Source of the DNA: Micractinium sp. NFX-FRZ
Taxonomy: Eukaryota; Chlorophyta; Trebouxiophyceae; Chlorellales; Chlorellaceae
Reading direction: 5' to 3'
Assembly: GCA_029339195.1 (NCBI GenBank)
Contig: JAPTJF010000627.1
Location: forward strand, 1 to 27,078
Length of the DNA: 27,078 bases
The notes beneath the pieces are model-generated. The model saw only the letters and a program-made list of their open reading frames with translations. It did not search any database and was not told where the DNA came from. Positions 9,423-18,900 of the stretch are shown here, in pieces; position 1 is the stretch's first letter; each line of letters opens with the position of its first letter. The translations under genes were made by a program, and so were the position numbers.

Positions 9423-12400
9423 CCTTCACCGTCAGCACGCCAGCATCCAGCAGAGCCTTGACCACCGCCTCTGGCGCCACCTCACACCCCGCCTCGGGGG
9501 CGGGCAGCTCAGACACCTGCACCGCCTCGGGGCTGCCCGGCTCGCCGCTGCCTGCTGCCAGCAGGATGTCAATCAGCTCCGCGCACTCTGCAGGCAGGGA
9601 AAGGAATGGGGCAGGACGGGAATATGTAAGGAAGGTGTTAAGAGATGTGTGTGTGGGGGGGGGGGGGCAGCAGCAGGATGTCAATGAGCTCCGCGCACTC
9701 TGCAGGCAGGGAAGGGGGCAGGATGGAAGCATGTTTTCTGAGGTGTGTGTGGGGGGGGGGCAGCAGCAGGATGTCAATCCGCGCACACTCTTCAGGGGCA
9801 GGCATGGTTGAGTGAACTAAGATGAGTGAAATTTTGAGTGCTTTTGAGTGTTCCGGGACGCACAACTACACAGTGTCAAACCGGAGGCCCCATGGCAGCC
9901 CAGGCTCAAATGCTGATCATGATTCGCCAAGCCCTAAGCAGCTGCTTGCAGTTGGGGGGTGTTGATACAGTCTTAAGTCCGCAAGCAAGTGCGGCAGAGC
10001 CCCCCCTAGACAGCGGGGGGCTGCCAGAGTTGCAAGCAAGGAAGGCAGGGGCCCACCCACCGATGGGGAACTCCAGCACACTGGCCGCCTCCACCGCCAC
10101 TGTCTCCAGATCCTCATTCAACGCCTCCTGCAGCGGCACAGCAGGCACAGCGTGAGGCGGTGCAACACAGCATGGCAGAGCGCGTGTCGAGATCCTTGTC
10201 AAATGCCTCGTGCAGTGGATCAGCAGGCATAGCGTGGCACAGAAGGGGCGCAGCGTGAGAGGCGCTATGCGGCGCCATGCCAGACGTAGTAACCAGCATG
10301 AGGAAGGGTGTCCTTTATATTTGTACAACTCATGCACGCCCACAATCCAAGACCCGCCAGTGCCCCCCGCCCCCACCCACCTGCTCGTCTGCCGGCTTCT
10401 TGGCGTGCAGATCCCGACGGTTGGCCATGCAGTGGTGCACCTCGGCAATCGGCTCCGGCCCCTCTGTGTCAATCACCAGACGGGCGATGCCGGGCTGCGC
10501 CAGTGCCACAAATGCGGCCTTGCTGACTGCACCGGAGCCGCCGGCCTCGCCCTCCTTGGCGGGGGCGGCGGGCTTGGCAGCGCCCTGGTTGGGGCGGGGA
10601 GGGGAGGAGGCAAAGGGCGGGGGATGGAGCGCGGTGGGGGGCACAGCTACAACGACAGTGGGAGCAGGGGCGCCAGTTGTGCGCCGGTGGCGTGGCCATC
10701 CGGTCAGCCATGGCGGACGCCCGTGAAACTACGCAAATATGCAGGCACACTGCTGGCAAAGGTGACCCCTGTACCCGACCCAGCCCCGGCCCCAGCCCCA
10801 GCACACCACACACCACACCTGCCACCACAGCTGCCATCACCCGCCCCACCTTGCGCGGCGGCGGCGGCATGCGCTGCTGCAGAAACTGCACCGCCAGCTG
10901 GTCTGCCACCTGATCCAGCGGCATGAGGTGCATCACCGCCTCAATCAGCTCGGCGCAGTGCTGCGTGAACTCGGCACGCCGGGGGTCCTCGCCGCCAGCG
11001 CCGCCCTCCCCATCCTCATCCTCGTCCTCCTCTGCAGTGTCCAGAGCATCATCAGTCAGGCCCGGGGGATGGGAGGGTGCAGGGTCAGTGTGATTGTGGC
11101 AGGGAGGTGAGCAGGCAGGGGAGTGGCTGGGGTGGAGCAGGCAGCGCAGTTGAGGGGTGAGAGATGGGGTGCACCCGCCCGCCCAGCAGCAACGAGTGCA
11201 GGCGTCAGTCACAATCCCGTGCCTCACATGCCTCCCTGCCTTCTCACCACCTTCCATACCAAGCCCCTCCCTCCGCACACACCCACCCCCACAACCAGCT
11301 GTTCATTCTGCTCACCTGCCTCCTCCTCCACCTCCCGCTCGTGGCTCACCCCTCTGTTACTCCTCGCCCCCTCACCACCGCACACCGCCCCCTGCCAAGT
11401 ACACCTGCCCATCCCATGCTTACCTGCCTTCTCATCCACCTCCCGCTCGTGGCTGACCCCCATATACTCAAAGTAGTCGCGGGGCAGGGTGCGGCGCAGG
11501 TCGCGGCTGGCCTGGGCCGCCGCCAGCAGCGCCTGCGGCAGCGCCTCCTCCAGGAACACTGCAGGGCAGGGGCAAGCGGGGGGAGTGAAATCCAAGAGCT
11601 GGGGGCAGGGCCCACAAGAAGCAAGGAGGGCAAGCGGAGGGAGAGACGGTTGAGAGTTGGGGCCAGGGGCCGTGGGAGGCAGGGAGGGCAAGGGCACAGC
11701 GCCTGCGGCAGGGCCTCCTCAAGGCAGACTGGAGGAAGAGGGAAGAGGAGATTGTGGATGGGAAGGAGGGGAGGGAGAGCAAGGGGCAGCGCCTCCTCGA
11801 CACAGGCCACGGGAGCGAGCAAGGGAAGGGCGGCGTGCCTAGCAGGGGCAGCAGCAGATAACTTGGACAGCATGCGCAGCATCACTCTGGCACAATCGCA
11901 AGCCGAAAGTCCTGGCATCTTCTGGCAGGCCATGCACAGCAGGCCGCATGCACCGCCAGGCTGGCAAGCACGCAGTATGCCCAAGGGTACCAACCTGCCC
12001 AGGAGCGCTGCTGGTTGGCTGAGATGGTGAGGTGCAGGGAGTGGCTGTCGGGCAGGGACTCGGCCTGGTGCACTGCAGGCGGGCACAGCAGGGCAGGGGG
12101 CGCAGCAGGGCAGGGACAAAGGGTAAGCCGGGCGCAAACAACCTGGCTCCCTGTGCGATCATAGCAGGGCACACTGAAACACTGAACACTGCAACACTGA
12201 ACACTGCACACTGAAACACCATAGCAAGGCCGTGCTGCGCTGTCTCCCAGGCAGCAGCCGCCGTAACGAGGAACGGCAGCCCGACGAGCCTGCTGCCGCA
12301 AAGATTGCCTCTTCACCTCACAAGAACAGGAAGCAGCTGCGCACGCCAGAGCTGCTGCTCACCCGTGCCACGTGGCATGTAGAGCACGTCCCCCGGCTGC

Positions 12401-15400
12401 AGCACCACATCCAGGATCACCTCCCCCAGCTCCTCATCGGTGAAGTCACGGCTGCTGTACCTGCAGGCAGGGCAGTACAGGAGCAACACGGGGCAGTACA
12501 TGTGGGTGGTGCAGGCGACATTGAATGAGCACACGCTCATCATGTGTACAGGCTGCGGCTGCTGCTCCTGCGATGCAGGGGAGTGAGTGCAGGCGCGGTG
12601 CACTCGGAGGCAGTCAAGACGTAGGCATGCCTTTTTGCCCATTGCTCCCAACATGCCTGCTGCGCGTGCCAACAGCTGTTGCCGCCCAACACCGCACTTG
12701 CCAACGCCTAGCTGCATCCGCAGCCCAAACAGCATTTGCCGGGGCCGGCCCAGCGCACCGTGGTAGCACGTGCTCCGGGTCGGTGGGGGCGTGCACCTTC
12801 CACCGCTTCTGCCCCTCAATCTGGATCACAAACGCGTCAATGTCATCCCTGCAGGGGGAAGGGGTGTCAACATCAAACATGCGTGAAATTACTGTGTGGT
12901 ACTGCCCATTCCAGCAGCGGGATGCCGACATATGACTGGCTGACTCGCGCTGCGTGTTTGCTGGCAATGGCGGGTGCTGATTTCTGCTTAGCTGCATGCC
13001 AGCCTGGCCGCCTTTGCCGCCTGCCCAGCCGCCTCCCCACCAATGCGCACAGCCCTGGCTCCTGCCAATGTCAGGGGCACGTTGCCGCTCTGGAGGCGGT
13101 GCAGGTATGACTCTTCAGGCGAGACACCAGGCGCCAGAAATGCGTCCGCTTTCACGCCCTGCATCCATGCCACTCCCCCCCTGCCCCCTCCCACCCGCCC
13201 CGCCCTCACCAGTGGGGCGCAAAGCCTTGGGTGCCTGCCGGTGTCAGGTAGGAGTTGCAGCCCACGGGGCACTGGAGGTACGACTCCAGGCGGGCCACAA
13301 CGTGCCAGAGGGGGTCACAGAAGCGCTGCGGGTGCAGCACGCGCACGCTGCACCCCTCCTTGAATCGGCGCCACACGGTGTCGGCGCCGGCCATCTCTGG
13401 GGCTGGCGCAAGAAAGGAAGGGAGGGAGGGAGACAGAGGGAGGATGGCTTTGGGCAGGGGAGGCGGCGGGGGCGGTTGGAACACTGCAGAGGCCCCTTTG
13501 TGCGACCCAACCCCCACCGACCGCCTGTGCGCTCCTCTGGTGGCGGATGTCTGGCCCAAGTACCGTGCAGTGCATGCCCAGCATGGACTGCAGCCCAGGC
13601 CCAGCAGTTGTGCAACATATTTGCATGCCATTTCACCCAGCTGACCTGTGCCCTCCTCGGGGGCGGCCTCCCCGTTGAAGTTGTAGTTCACTCGCTTGCG
13701 CCCAGCTGCCGAGAAGCTGGTGACGTCCACGTTAAACTGGTACTGCATGTCGCCCCGCCGGAGCAGCTCGTCGATCTCTGCTCGCAGCATGGAAGGAGGG
13801 GGCGTGGCAGGCGGGTCAGGGAGGGCATGCAAGGCAGACAGCGGTGGTGGCCACTGGCACTGCACGTCTCCCCGCCGCAGCAACGTATCCAAGGGGAAGG
13901 GAAGGCGGGCGGGCACATGGGTTGGTGGGAGCACGGCCAGGGCCTCCGAGCCACTGACAGGTGGCATTACCAGCACCTGCAAACCTGCCTACAAGAAATC
14001 AACTTTTACGAAAATCGAGTTCCCGAGAGAAAAACACGTTTAGGAGTAGAAAAACCGCTTGCGCCACGTCCACGTGACTCACCGTCCTTGGAGAACAGCC
14101 CCTTGTAGTACTCCCGGTTGTTTGGCCGGGTCACCAGCAGCGGCGCGTCCTGCAGCGCGTGAGCATGTCATGCAGGGCGGAAGGGTGATGGCGTGCAGGC
14201 AGGCCAGGCGGTTGCCGGGTGGGTCACCCACAGCGGCGTGTCCTGAAAGATTCCAAACCCTCGCACACCACACATGCACACCCTCTGCCCACCCGCCCCG
14301 GCACTATATCATCCACACCCCCCACTTCCCTTCCACCTCCTGCACTTGCATCTGCCTCTCGCACTGCTGTTCTGCGCGCTTAAAGTCTGCCTCTCAAACT
14401 GCTGTTCTGCCTCCCGCGCACCTCGTGAACGCCCTCGAAGAAGGTCTCTGCATCCACGGGGCTGATGAGCCACTGGAAGAGCGCCTCCCCATCGTCCAGC
14501 TCATCGGGGCCCACCACCTGTGAGGTTGAGGGAGGAGCACGAGTGGTGGGGCGGGTGGTTGAGGCGGGGCACGTGAAGCTCTGCAATGGGGGCCTGCGAG
14601 CACAGACGGGTGCGGCAGGAAGGCGTGGCAGGGGCTCTTACCGTGCCCGCCTGTCCACCTGCCCCACCTCCCCCATCCCCCAGCACTCACACTCCACCAC
14701 CCCCGTGCGTGCCATAACAGGGCAGCAATGCCCCGCCACCCACCCACCATGTCGGGTGTGCGTGGGTCCTCCACCAGCACCGGCTCCACAGTCAGGTCAA
14801 AGTCCTGCCAAAGGCATGGCATGGCATGGCAGGGGGTGCAGGTGCAGGGTGTTAGCAGGGAGTGAGGGAGTCCTGGCAACACCATGGCATGGGGCGGGGG
14901 TGGAGGTTTCAGCAGGAACTGAGGGGGAGCAAGTATGCAGGGGCCAAGGAGGAGGGGCCTGCATCAGCACCTCAACAATCAATCCAAGGCCCTGCTCTTC
15001 TTCAACAAGAGCAGGGCCTTGCTTAGGAGGCGTCGGGGAGAGCGAGGGGTGCCACAGGGGCGGGCCGACAGGGAGGATCTCCAAAGGAGCAGCAGACACG
15101 CAGGCAGAGGGGCTGGCATAAAGACTGTAACAACCCGCCGACTGTGCCTTCGGCCCACCCAGCTGCTGCACACCCCAGCACAGTGCCTGTTGCCGAACAT
15201 GAGAGGCCGTCCCCTGGAGCAGGCAACCAGCCGCCCCAACTCGCCTCCATTTCGTCGTCGCCCTCATCGCCCTCCGCTGGCTCGCCGTCGCTGCTGTGGC
15301 TGCCGTCGTCGCCCTCCTCCTCCTCCTCCTCGTCATCATCGTCTCCCTCCTCTTCTTCATCACCACCCTCTGCTGCCGCTGCTGCTGCTGCCTCGTCATC

Positions 15401-15748
15401 GCCCTCTTCTGCCGCCTCGTCGCCAGTCTCGGCGGCGCCCCGCCGCCGCCGCCGCTTCTTGCCGCGCCCGGCAGCGGGCTCCTCGTCCTGCAGCGGCGAG
15501 AGCGGCATGATGGGCGCTCGCAGAACTCCCACAAGACAGGACGGGAGCGCTTGCCTGCACCCTTTGCAAGACATGCAAACTTTGATCACCTCGACCAGTT
15601 TGGTGGTGCCGTCATCGGCAACTGCGCAGCCCAGGGTCTCGGCAACCGTCTTCAAAACATCTATCGCTGCAGCGCCAGGCTCCAGGCCAACCAATTCGGC
15701 CAGACCCTCTATGATTCGAGCTTCCTTGGCCTTGTCCCCCTTCCCCAT
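9415..15748 (-). CDS. JmjC ribosomal oxygenase, NO66/RIOX1 family
   Basis: Exons in coding order: 15748-15581, 15487-15245, 14804-14748, 14517-14422, 14149-14083, 13777-13646, 13402-13210, 12848-12759, 12460-12363, 12072-11995, 11558-11424, 11031-10850, 10584-10381, 10127-10061, 9587-9415; 660 aa (human NO66 is 641), stop TAG. Residues 57-137 are Lys/Arg- then Asp/Glu-rich, as expected for a nucleolar protein. The JmjC fold follows: ALFQWLISPVDAETFFEG, YYKGLFSKDEIDELL, a CNSYLTPAGTQGFAPHWDDI core, PGDVLYMPRGTVHQAE and HSLHLTIS. Fe(II) ligands are H318, D320 and H383; their 2- and 65-residue spacing equals H340/D342/H405 of human NO66 as I recall it. The C-terminal part has LPRDYFEYMG, DPRRAEFTQHC and the winged-helix region ending KALLDAGVLTVKET. 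Known members hydroxylate a histidine of ribosomal protein uL2 (RPL8) using 2-oxoglutarate; histone demethylation is disputed. Exon 2 needs a GC donor (15244-15243), the least certain junction. Confidence 0.9.
9561..9810 (-). repeat. Three tandem copies of the NO66 last-exon edge
   Basis: The start of exon 15 (acceptor at 9588, coding ECAELIDILL) is repeated twice further into intron 14. The GCAGGATGTCAAT core starts at 9561, 9673 and 9766. The copies code ECAELIDILLL and EECARIDILLL, each followed by a poly-G run and a GGCAGGA-type segment. Both retain an AG at the acceptor position. Confidence 0.9.
10109..10240 (-). repeat. Copy of the NO66 exon 14 edge in intron 13
   Basis: Exon 14 starts at 10127 coding EALNEDLETV. 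About 82 bp upstream in coding direction, intron 13 codes EAFDKDLDT with matching flanks (PLQ versus PLH; GCACAGCGTGAGGCGG versus GCATAGCGTGGCAC). The copy's acceptor has mutated from CAG to CAC. Confidence 0.8.
11310..11465 (-). repeat. Duplicated 3' edge and donor of NO66 exon 11
   Basis: Exon 11 ends GVSHEREVDEKA followed by a donor at 11423. A copy coding GVSHEREVEEEA followed by a second donor (GTGAGC at 11315) lies exactly 108 bp downstream in intron 11. The frame is open between the two donors, so use of the second would add 36 residues without a shift. Confidence 0.85.
11531..11812 (-). repeat. Three copies of the NO66 exon 11 start
   Basis: The exon 11 start (acceptor near 11559, coding VFLEEALPQALL) recurs in intron 10 near 11701-11730 (coding CLEEALPQAL, acceptor CCAG kept) and near 11787-11812 (coding CVEEALPLAL, acceptor AG lost). 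Confidence 0.8.
12171..12222. repeat. Short tandem repeat of ACACTGAA/ACACTGCA units
   Basis: A run of imperfect 8-12 bp units (ACACTGAAC, ACACTGCA) lies within NO66 intron 9. It is a simple minisatellite with no visible coding role. Confidence 0.7.
13738..13895 (-). repeat. Copy of NO66 exon 6 start in intron 5
   Basis: Exon 6 starts EIDELLRRGDMQYQ (from 13777). Intron 5 holds LDTLLRRGDVQCQ about 117 bp upstream in the same open frame. No AG remains at the position matching the true acceptor, so this copy is unlikely to be spliced in. Confidence 0.85.
14130..14246 (-). repeat. Copy of NO66 exon 5 start in intron 4
   Basis: Exon 5 begins DAPLLVTRPN (from 14149). Ninety-three bp upstream in intron 4 the sequence codes DTPLWVTH, preceded by TTTCAG, so an acceptor-like AG is kept. 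A separate 35-bp tandem repeat (TCTGCCTCTC, at 14351 and 14386) lies near the start of the same intron. Confidence 0.75.
14986..15020. repeat. Perfect 14-bp inverted repeat (hairpin) in NO66 intron 2
   Basis: AAGGCCCTGCTCTT at 14986-14999 pairs perfectly with AAGAGCAGGGCCTT at 15007-15020 across a 7-base loop. It lies in the 440-base intron between NO66 exons 2 and 3. No target-site duplication or transposon ends were recognised. Confidence 0.9.
15244..15748 (-). other. NO66 N-terminal exons and GC-AG donor
   Basis: The first two exons code a 56-residue segment (MGKGDKAKEARIIEGL...) and an 81-residue basic-then-acidic segment. After GAC GAA ATG GAG the intron begins GCGAGT, close to the GC-donor consensus GCAAGT. 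The nearest GT (15240) leaves the frame out of phase with exon 3, while the GC donor joins in phase to DFDLTVEPVL. Confidence 0.6.
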
Positions 15749-15964
15749 CGTGGTTCGTCACTGTATCCGACGCACAGCGCCGCGGCTGTATAAATATTGA
15801 TCGCAGAGGTTGCTTGCCCAGGGGACCGTCTCGGCGCGCTGCTTTGAGTGCTGTGGCCACTGCTGACAGCCGACCGTCATGCATTGCCACTTGCAGGCCG
15901 GTAGAATTCATTTGTGTTTGGTGCAAAAAGATTTGGGCAGCACGGAGGCTGCATCCGGCAAGCC
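15749..15964. promoter_or_regulatory. Shared bidirectional promoter of the NO66 and PPR genes
   Basis: Only 216 bp separate the divergent start codons of the NO66-like gene (-) and the PPR gene (+), so both promoters and both 5' UTRs must fit here. The only AT-rich core is at 15787-15800. Confidence 0.65.
15789..15796 (+). promoter_or_regulatory. TATA-like box TATAAATA
   Basis: TATAAATA lies 169 bases upstream of the chosen PPR start codon, in otherwise GC-rich DNA. Because AAATATTT-type sequence is nearly symmetrical it could serve either direction, but the orientation fits the PPR gene better. Confidence 0.5.
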
Positions 15965-18900
15965 ATGCCGTCGGTCCCAGCCTTCCTGCAGCTCACGCTT
16001 ACCAGGCCGCTGCCTCGTCCCGGCAGGCGGCAGCAGAGGATCACATGCGATTCAGCCGCCGCTGGTCAGCCGCCACTGGTGTCCCCTAGTGTCGCCGCCA
16101 CCGCTGCGGCTGCTGCAGTCCGGCAGCTCGATAGGCAGGCGCGGAGCAGCAATGGTAGAACTGGGAAAACGCAGCGGGTGAAGCCGGCGAGCGGTGGCGG
16201 CCCAAGTCTGAGCGGCCCGCCGGCGCCGCCGAGGCACGGCGCCAGCCAGGGCGGCGCCGGGCCCAAGCGCCCGCCGCCTGGCGGCCACCCCATGACTGCC
16301 CGCCGCACGGCAGCCTTTGATGCCGCGCTCGCAGCCGGCAACCTTCCAGCAGCCCTGGAGGTGCTGCGGCAGGCGGCAGACGACGCCGGCGGCGCGCCGC
16401 TGCAGCTGCTGGGGCCCGACCGCAACCGGGCGCTGCTGCAGGCGTGCTTCACTCGCGGCCGCCCCGACCGTGCGGTCGCCTACCTGCAACTGCTGCACCC
16501 CGAAATTGCCCCCTGGACAGCGGTCCTCAAAGAGGCCAACAAGCGGCGGGATGTGGAGACACTGCAACGGGTGCTGGCGGCACGCACGGCGGGGGGGCGG
16601 GGGTTGGATCACAAGACCACCACCGCCGCCATAGCGGGCTATGCCGGCGCGGGGCGGCTGCCCGACGCGCTGTCCACTTTCTGCCGCGCCTGGGAGCAGA
16701 GGGAGTGCCGGACGGTGGAGGTGGCGAATGCGGCCATCTCGGCATGCGCCAACGCGGGCAGCTGGGAGGCAGCGCAAGAGGTGGGTGGGGCGAGGGCGGG
16801 GTGGCAGGGATGTGGCGGTGGCAGGGAGCCTGGGTCGGATACACGACACGTGCCTCGCAACTTGCATTTCCAAGCTGGGCAGAAACTGGCATGCCAACTG
16901 CTCTGCTGCTGGCGGCGGTGCCGGCCAGCCGCTGTGCACCCCAGCCCTGCTGCGCTGTGCGTGCTGTGCGCTGCCTGCCAGGCACAGCAGGCACCTGAGC
17001 CCCACCCGACCTGGCCAGGCCTGCCCCTTCCCTCCCTCTGCTGCAGGTGCTTGCAATCATGCAGGAGGAGGGGATACCGCCAGACACCATCACTTACAAC
17101 TCCCTCCTTAAGGCGGCGGCCGCCACGGGACTGCTGGCAGAGGCGCGCCGGCTGTATGCCGAGCTGCTGGCAGAGGGGCTGGCTCCCACCACCTTCACCT
17201 ATGCCGCGCTCTTCAACGCGGCAGCGCGGGCGCGCGGGGGAGAGGTGGAGTGGATGCTGCAGGTGCGGTGTGCAGGGCATGAGCAGCAGGGGTGGGGCCG
17301 CCAGAACCTGGGGTGTGGCTATGGCCCTGGTTTGCTCCTGTGCACCGCCCGACTTGCTCGAGTGATACGGGAGCTGGACGTGAGCAGTGTATGAGTGGGG
17401 GGGCTTAGGAGGGCGGCAAACCCAAACGACCGTGACCCTTCTTGCACAGCCGAGGCTGCAGCTTGCCTGCCCCGGCCTGGAGCCCGTTGGGTCAGCACTG
17501 TGTTCCTTCCGCTGCCCTACCTGCAGACCTTTGACGAAATGGGGGCCATGGGGGTGCAGCCCAACGATTACGTCGTGTCCGCCCTCTTTGCTGCTGCCAG
17601 CTACGCGCCCTGCACCCCCGACCACCTGGACCGGCTGTTTGCTGCGCTGGCGCTGCTGCGCAGGTGGGGCGGGTGTCTGGTGGGAACCCTGCGCCCCTTC
17701 GTTTGGCGCGCGGTGTCATATGGGGTTTAGGGATGGCGGCGAGCTGACAGGCAGTGTGCTGCGCTGTGCCTGCTGTGCAGTCGGTAAGAAGGGTGGTTGG
17801 GTGTGAGGTTGGTGGGAGGAGGAGGAGGGCGGCGTGCTTCCGTCATATGTGCCACGCTGTGTGCTCTCGTCCCCAACTGCACATCCATACCTCGAACTGT
17901 CGCTTGCCGCTGCCACCGTCATTCTCCTTTGCCCCACACTTTGCCCCTCAAAGGAGCACCACCTATGCAGCGCTGCTCGTATTCATCCCGGAGCTTGCTC
18001 CCACTCGATTCCAACTTGCCCACCCCTGTCTCCGCTCCCCCTCCCTCTCGCAGCTTTGGCCCCCCAAACGACACCGTGTATGCCGCGCTGCTGACGCTCA
18101 TCCAGCGGCAGGCCATCCAGGAGCGGGCCGTGGATGTGTGGACAGCAATCAAGGAGGACTGGGTGCACCTCACCCCTCACCTCTTCTCATCGCTCTTTGC
18201 AGGTGTGTGTGTGTGTAAATGTGCGAATGCGTGCGTGCGTTTGTGTGTGTGTGCGCACACAAGTGACTGTCACTGCTGCCCTCCGGAATGTGTGCAGCCT
18301 GCACCGGAAGGGGGCGCCTTGCCAGTTGTTTGGATTCATTGGTTGCGGCCTCTGTTGCTGCGCTCTCTCCTGACTGCGCATGCCTTCTGCCCCCCTCCGA
18401 ACCTTGCAGCCTGCACCGGAGGCACCTCTCCCGCGCTGGAGGACGTGGCGGTGGAGGCGGCAGAGACGATGCAGGCTGCCTGGAGGGAGAGCGTGGACCA
18501 AGGGACCACCAAGGGGCCCTGGCACGAGCGGTGAGGATTGGAGGACAGCATGGGGTGGGGTCAAAGGCTGGGGTGGGGCATGCACATTTCATGTTTCCTT
18601 TGTCCCCAAGTGTTCCCCGCTCACCGGCACCCTCCGAGCCAGCTGCCTGCCATCATGCCATCTCGATGCCCCGTCTGTAGACCATCCTTCCTCCCCAATC
18701 GTCCCATGCACCCTTGCCCCATCCCATTCCTAAACTGCCGCCTGCCCCCCACCCCGTCCGCAGAAACATGCTTGTGGCCTACAACGCCCTCTTGCACTAC
18801 CTGGGGTGTGCGGGGGCGCTGCAGCGCTCTCTCGCCGTCTACCGAGGCATGGTGGGTTGGGGGATGGGAAGGGTGAGGGAAGAAGGGGGGAGCAGTCCCT

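Noticed and set aside
12996..14108. + strand open frame of 370 aa
   Set aside because: It is antisense to NO66 exons 6 and 7, whose - strand translation shows clear family motifs. High GC makes antisense frames long.
15144..15800. + strand Ser-rich open frame of 218 aa
   Set aside because: The Ser run is the complement of the acidic Asp/Glu codons of NO66 exon 2, not a real protein.
16052..17056. - strand open frame of 334 aa
   Set aside because: It is antisense to the long first PPR exon, and no conserved motif is visible.
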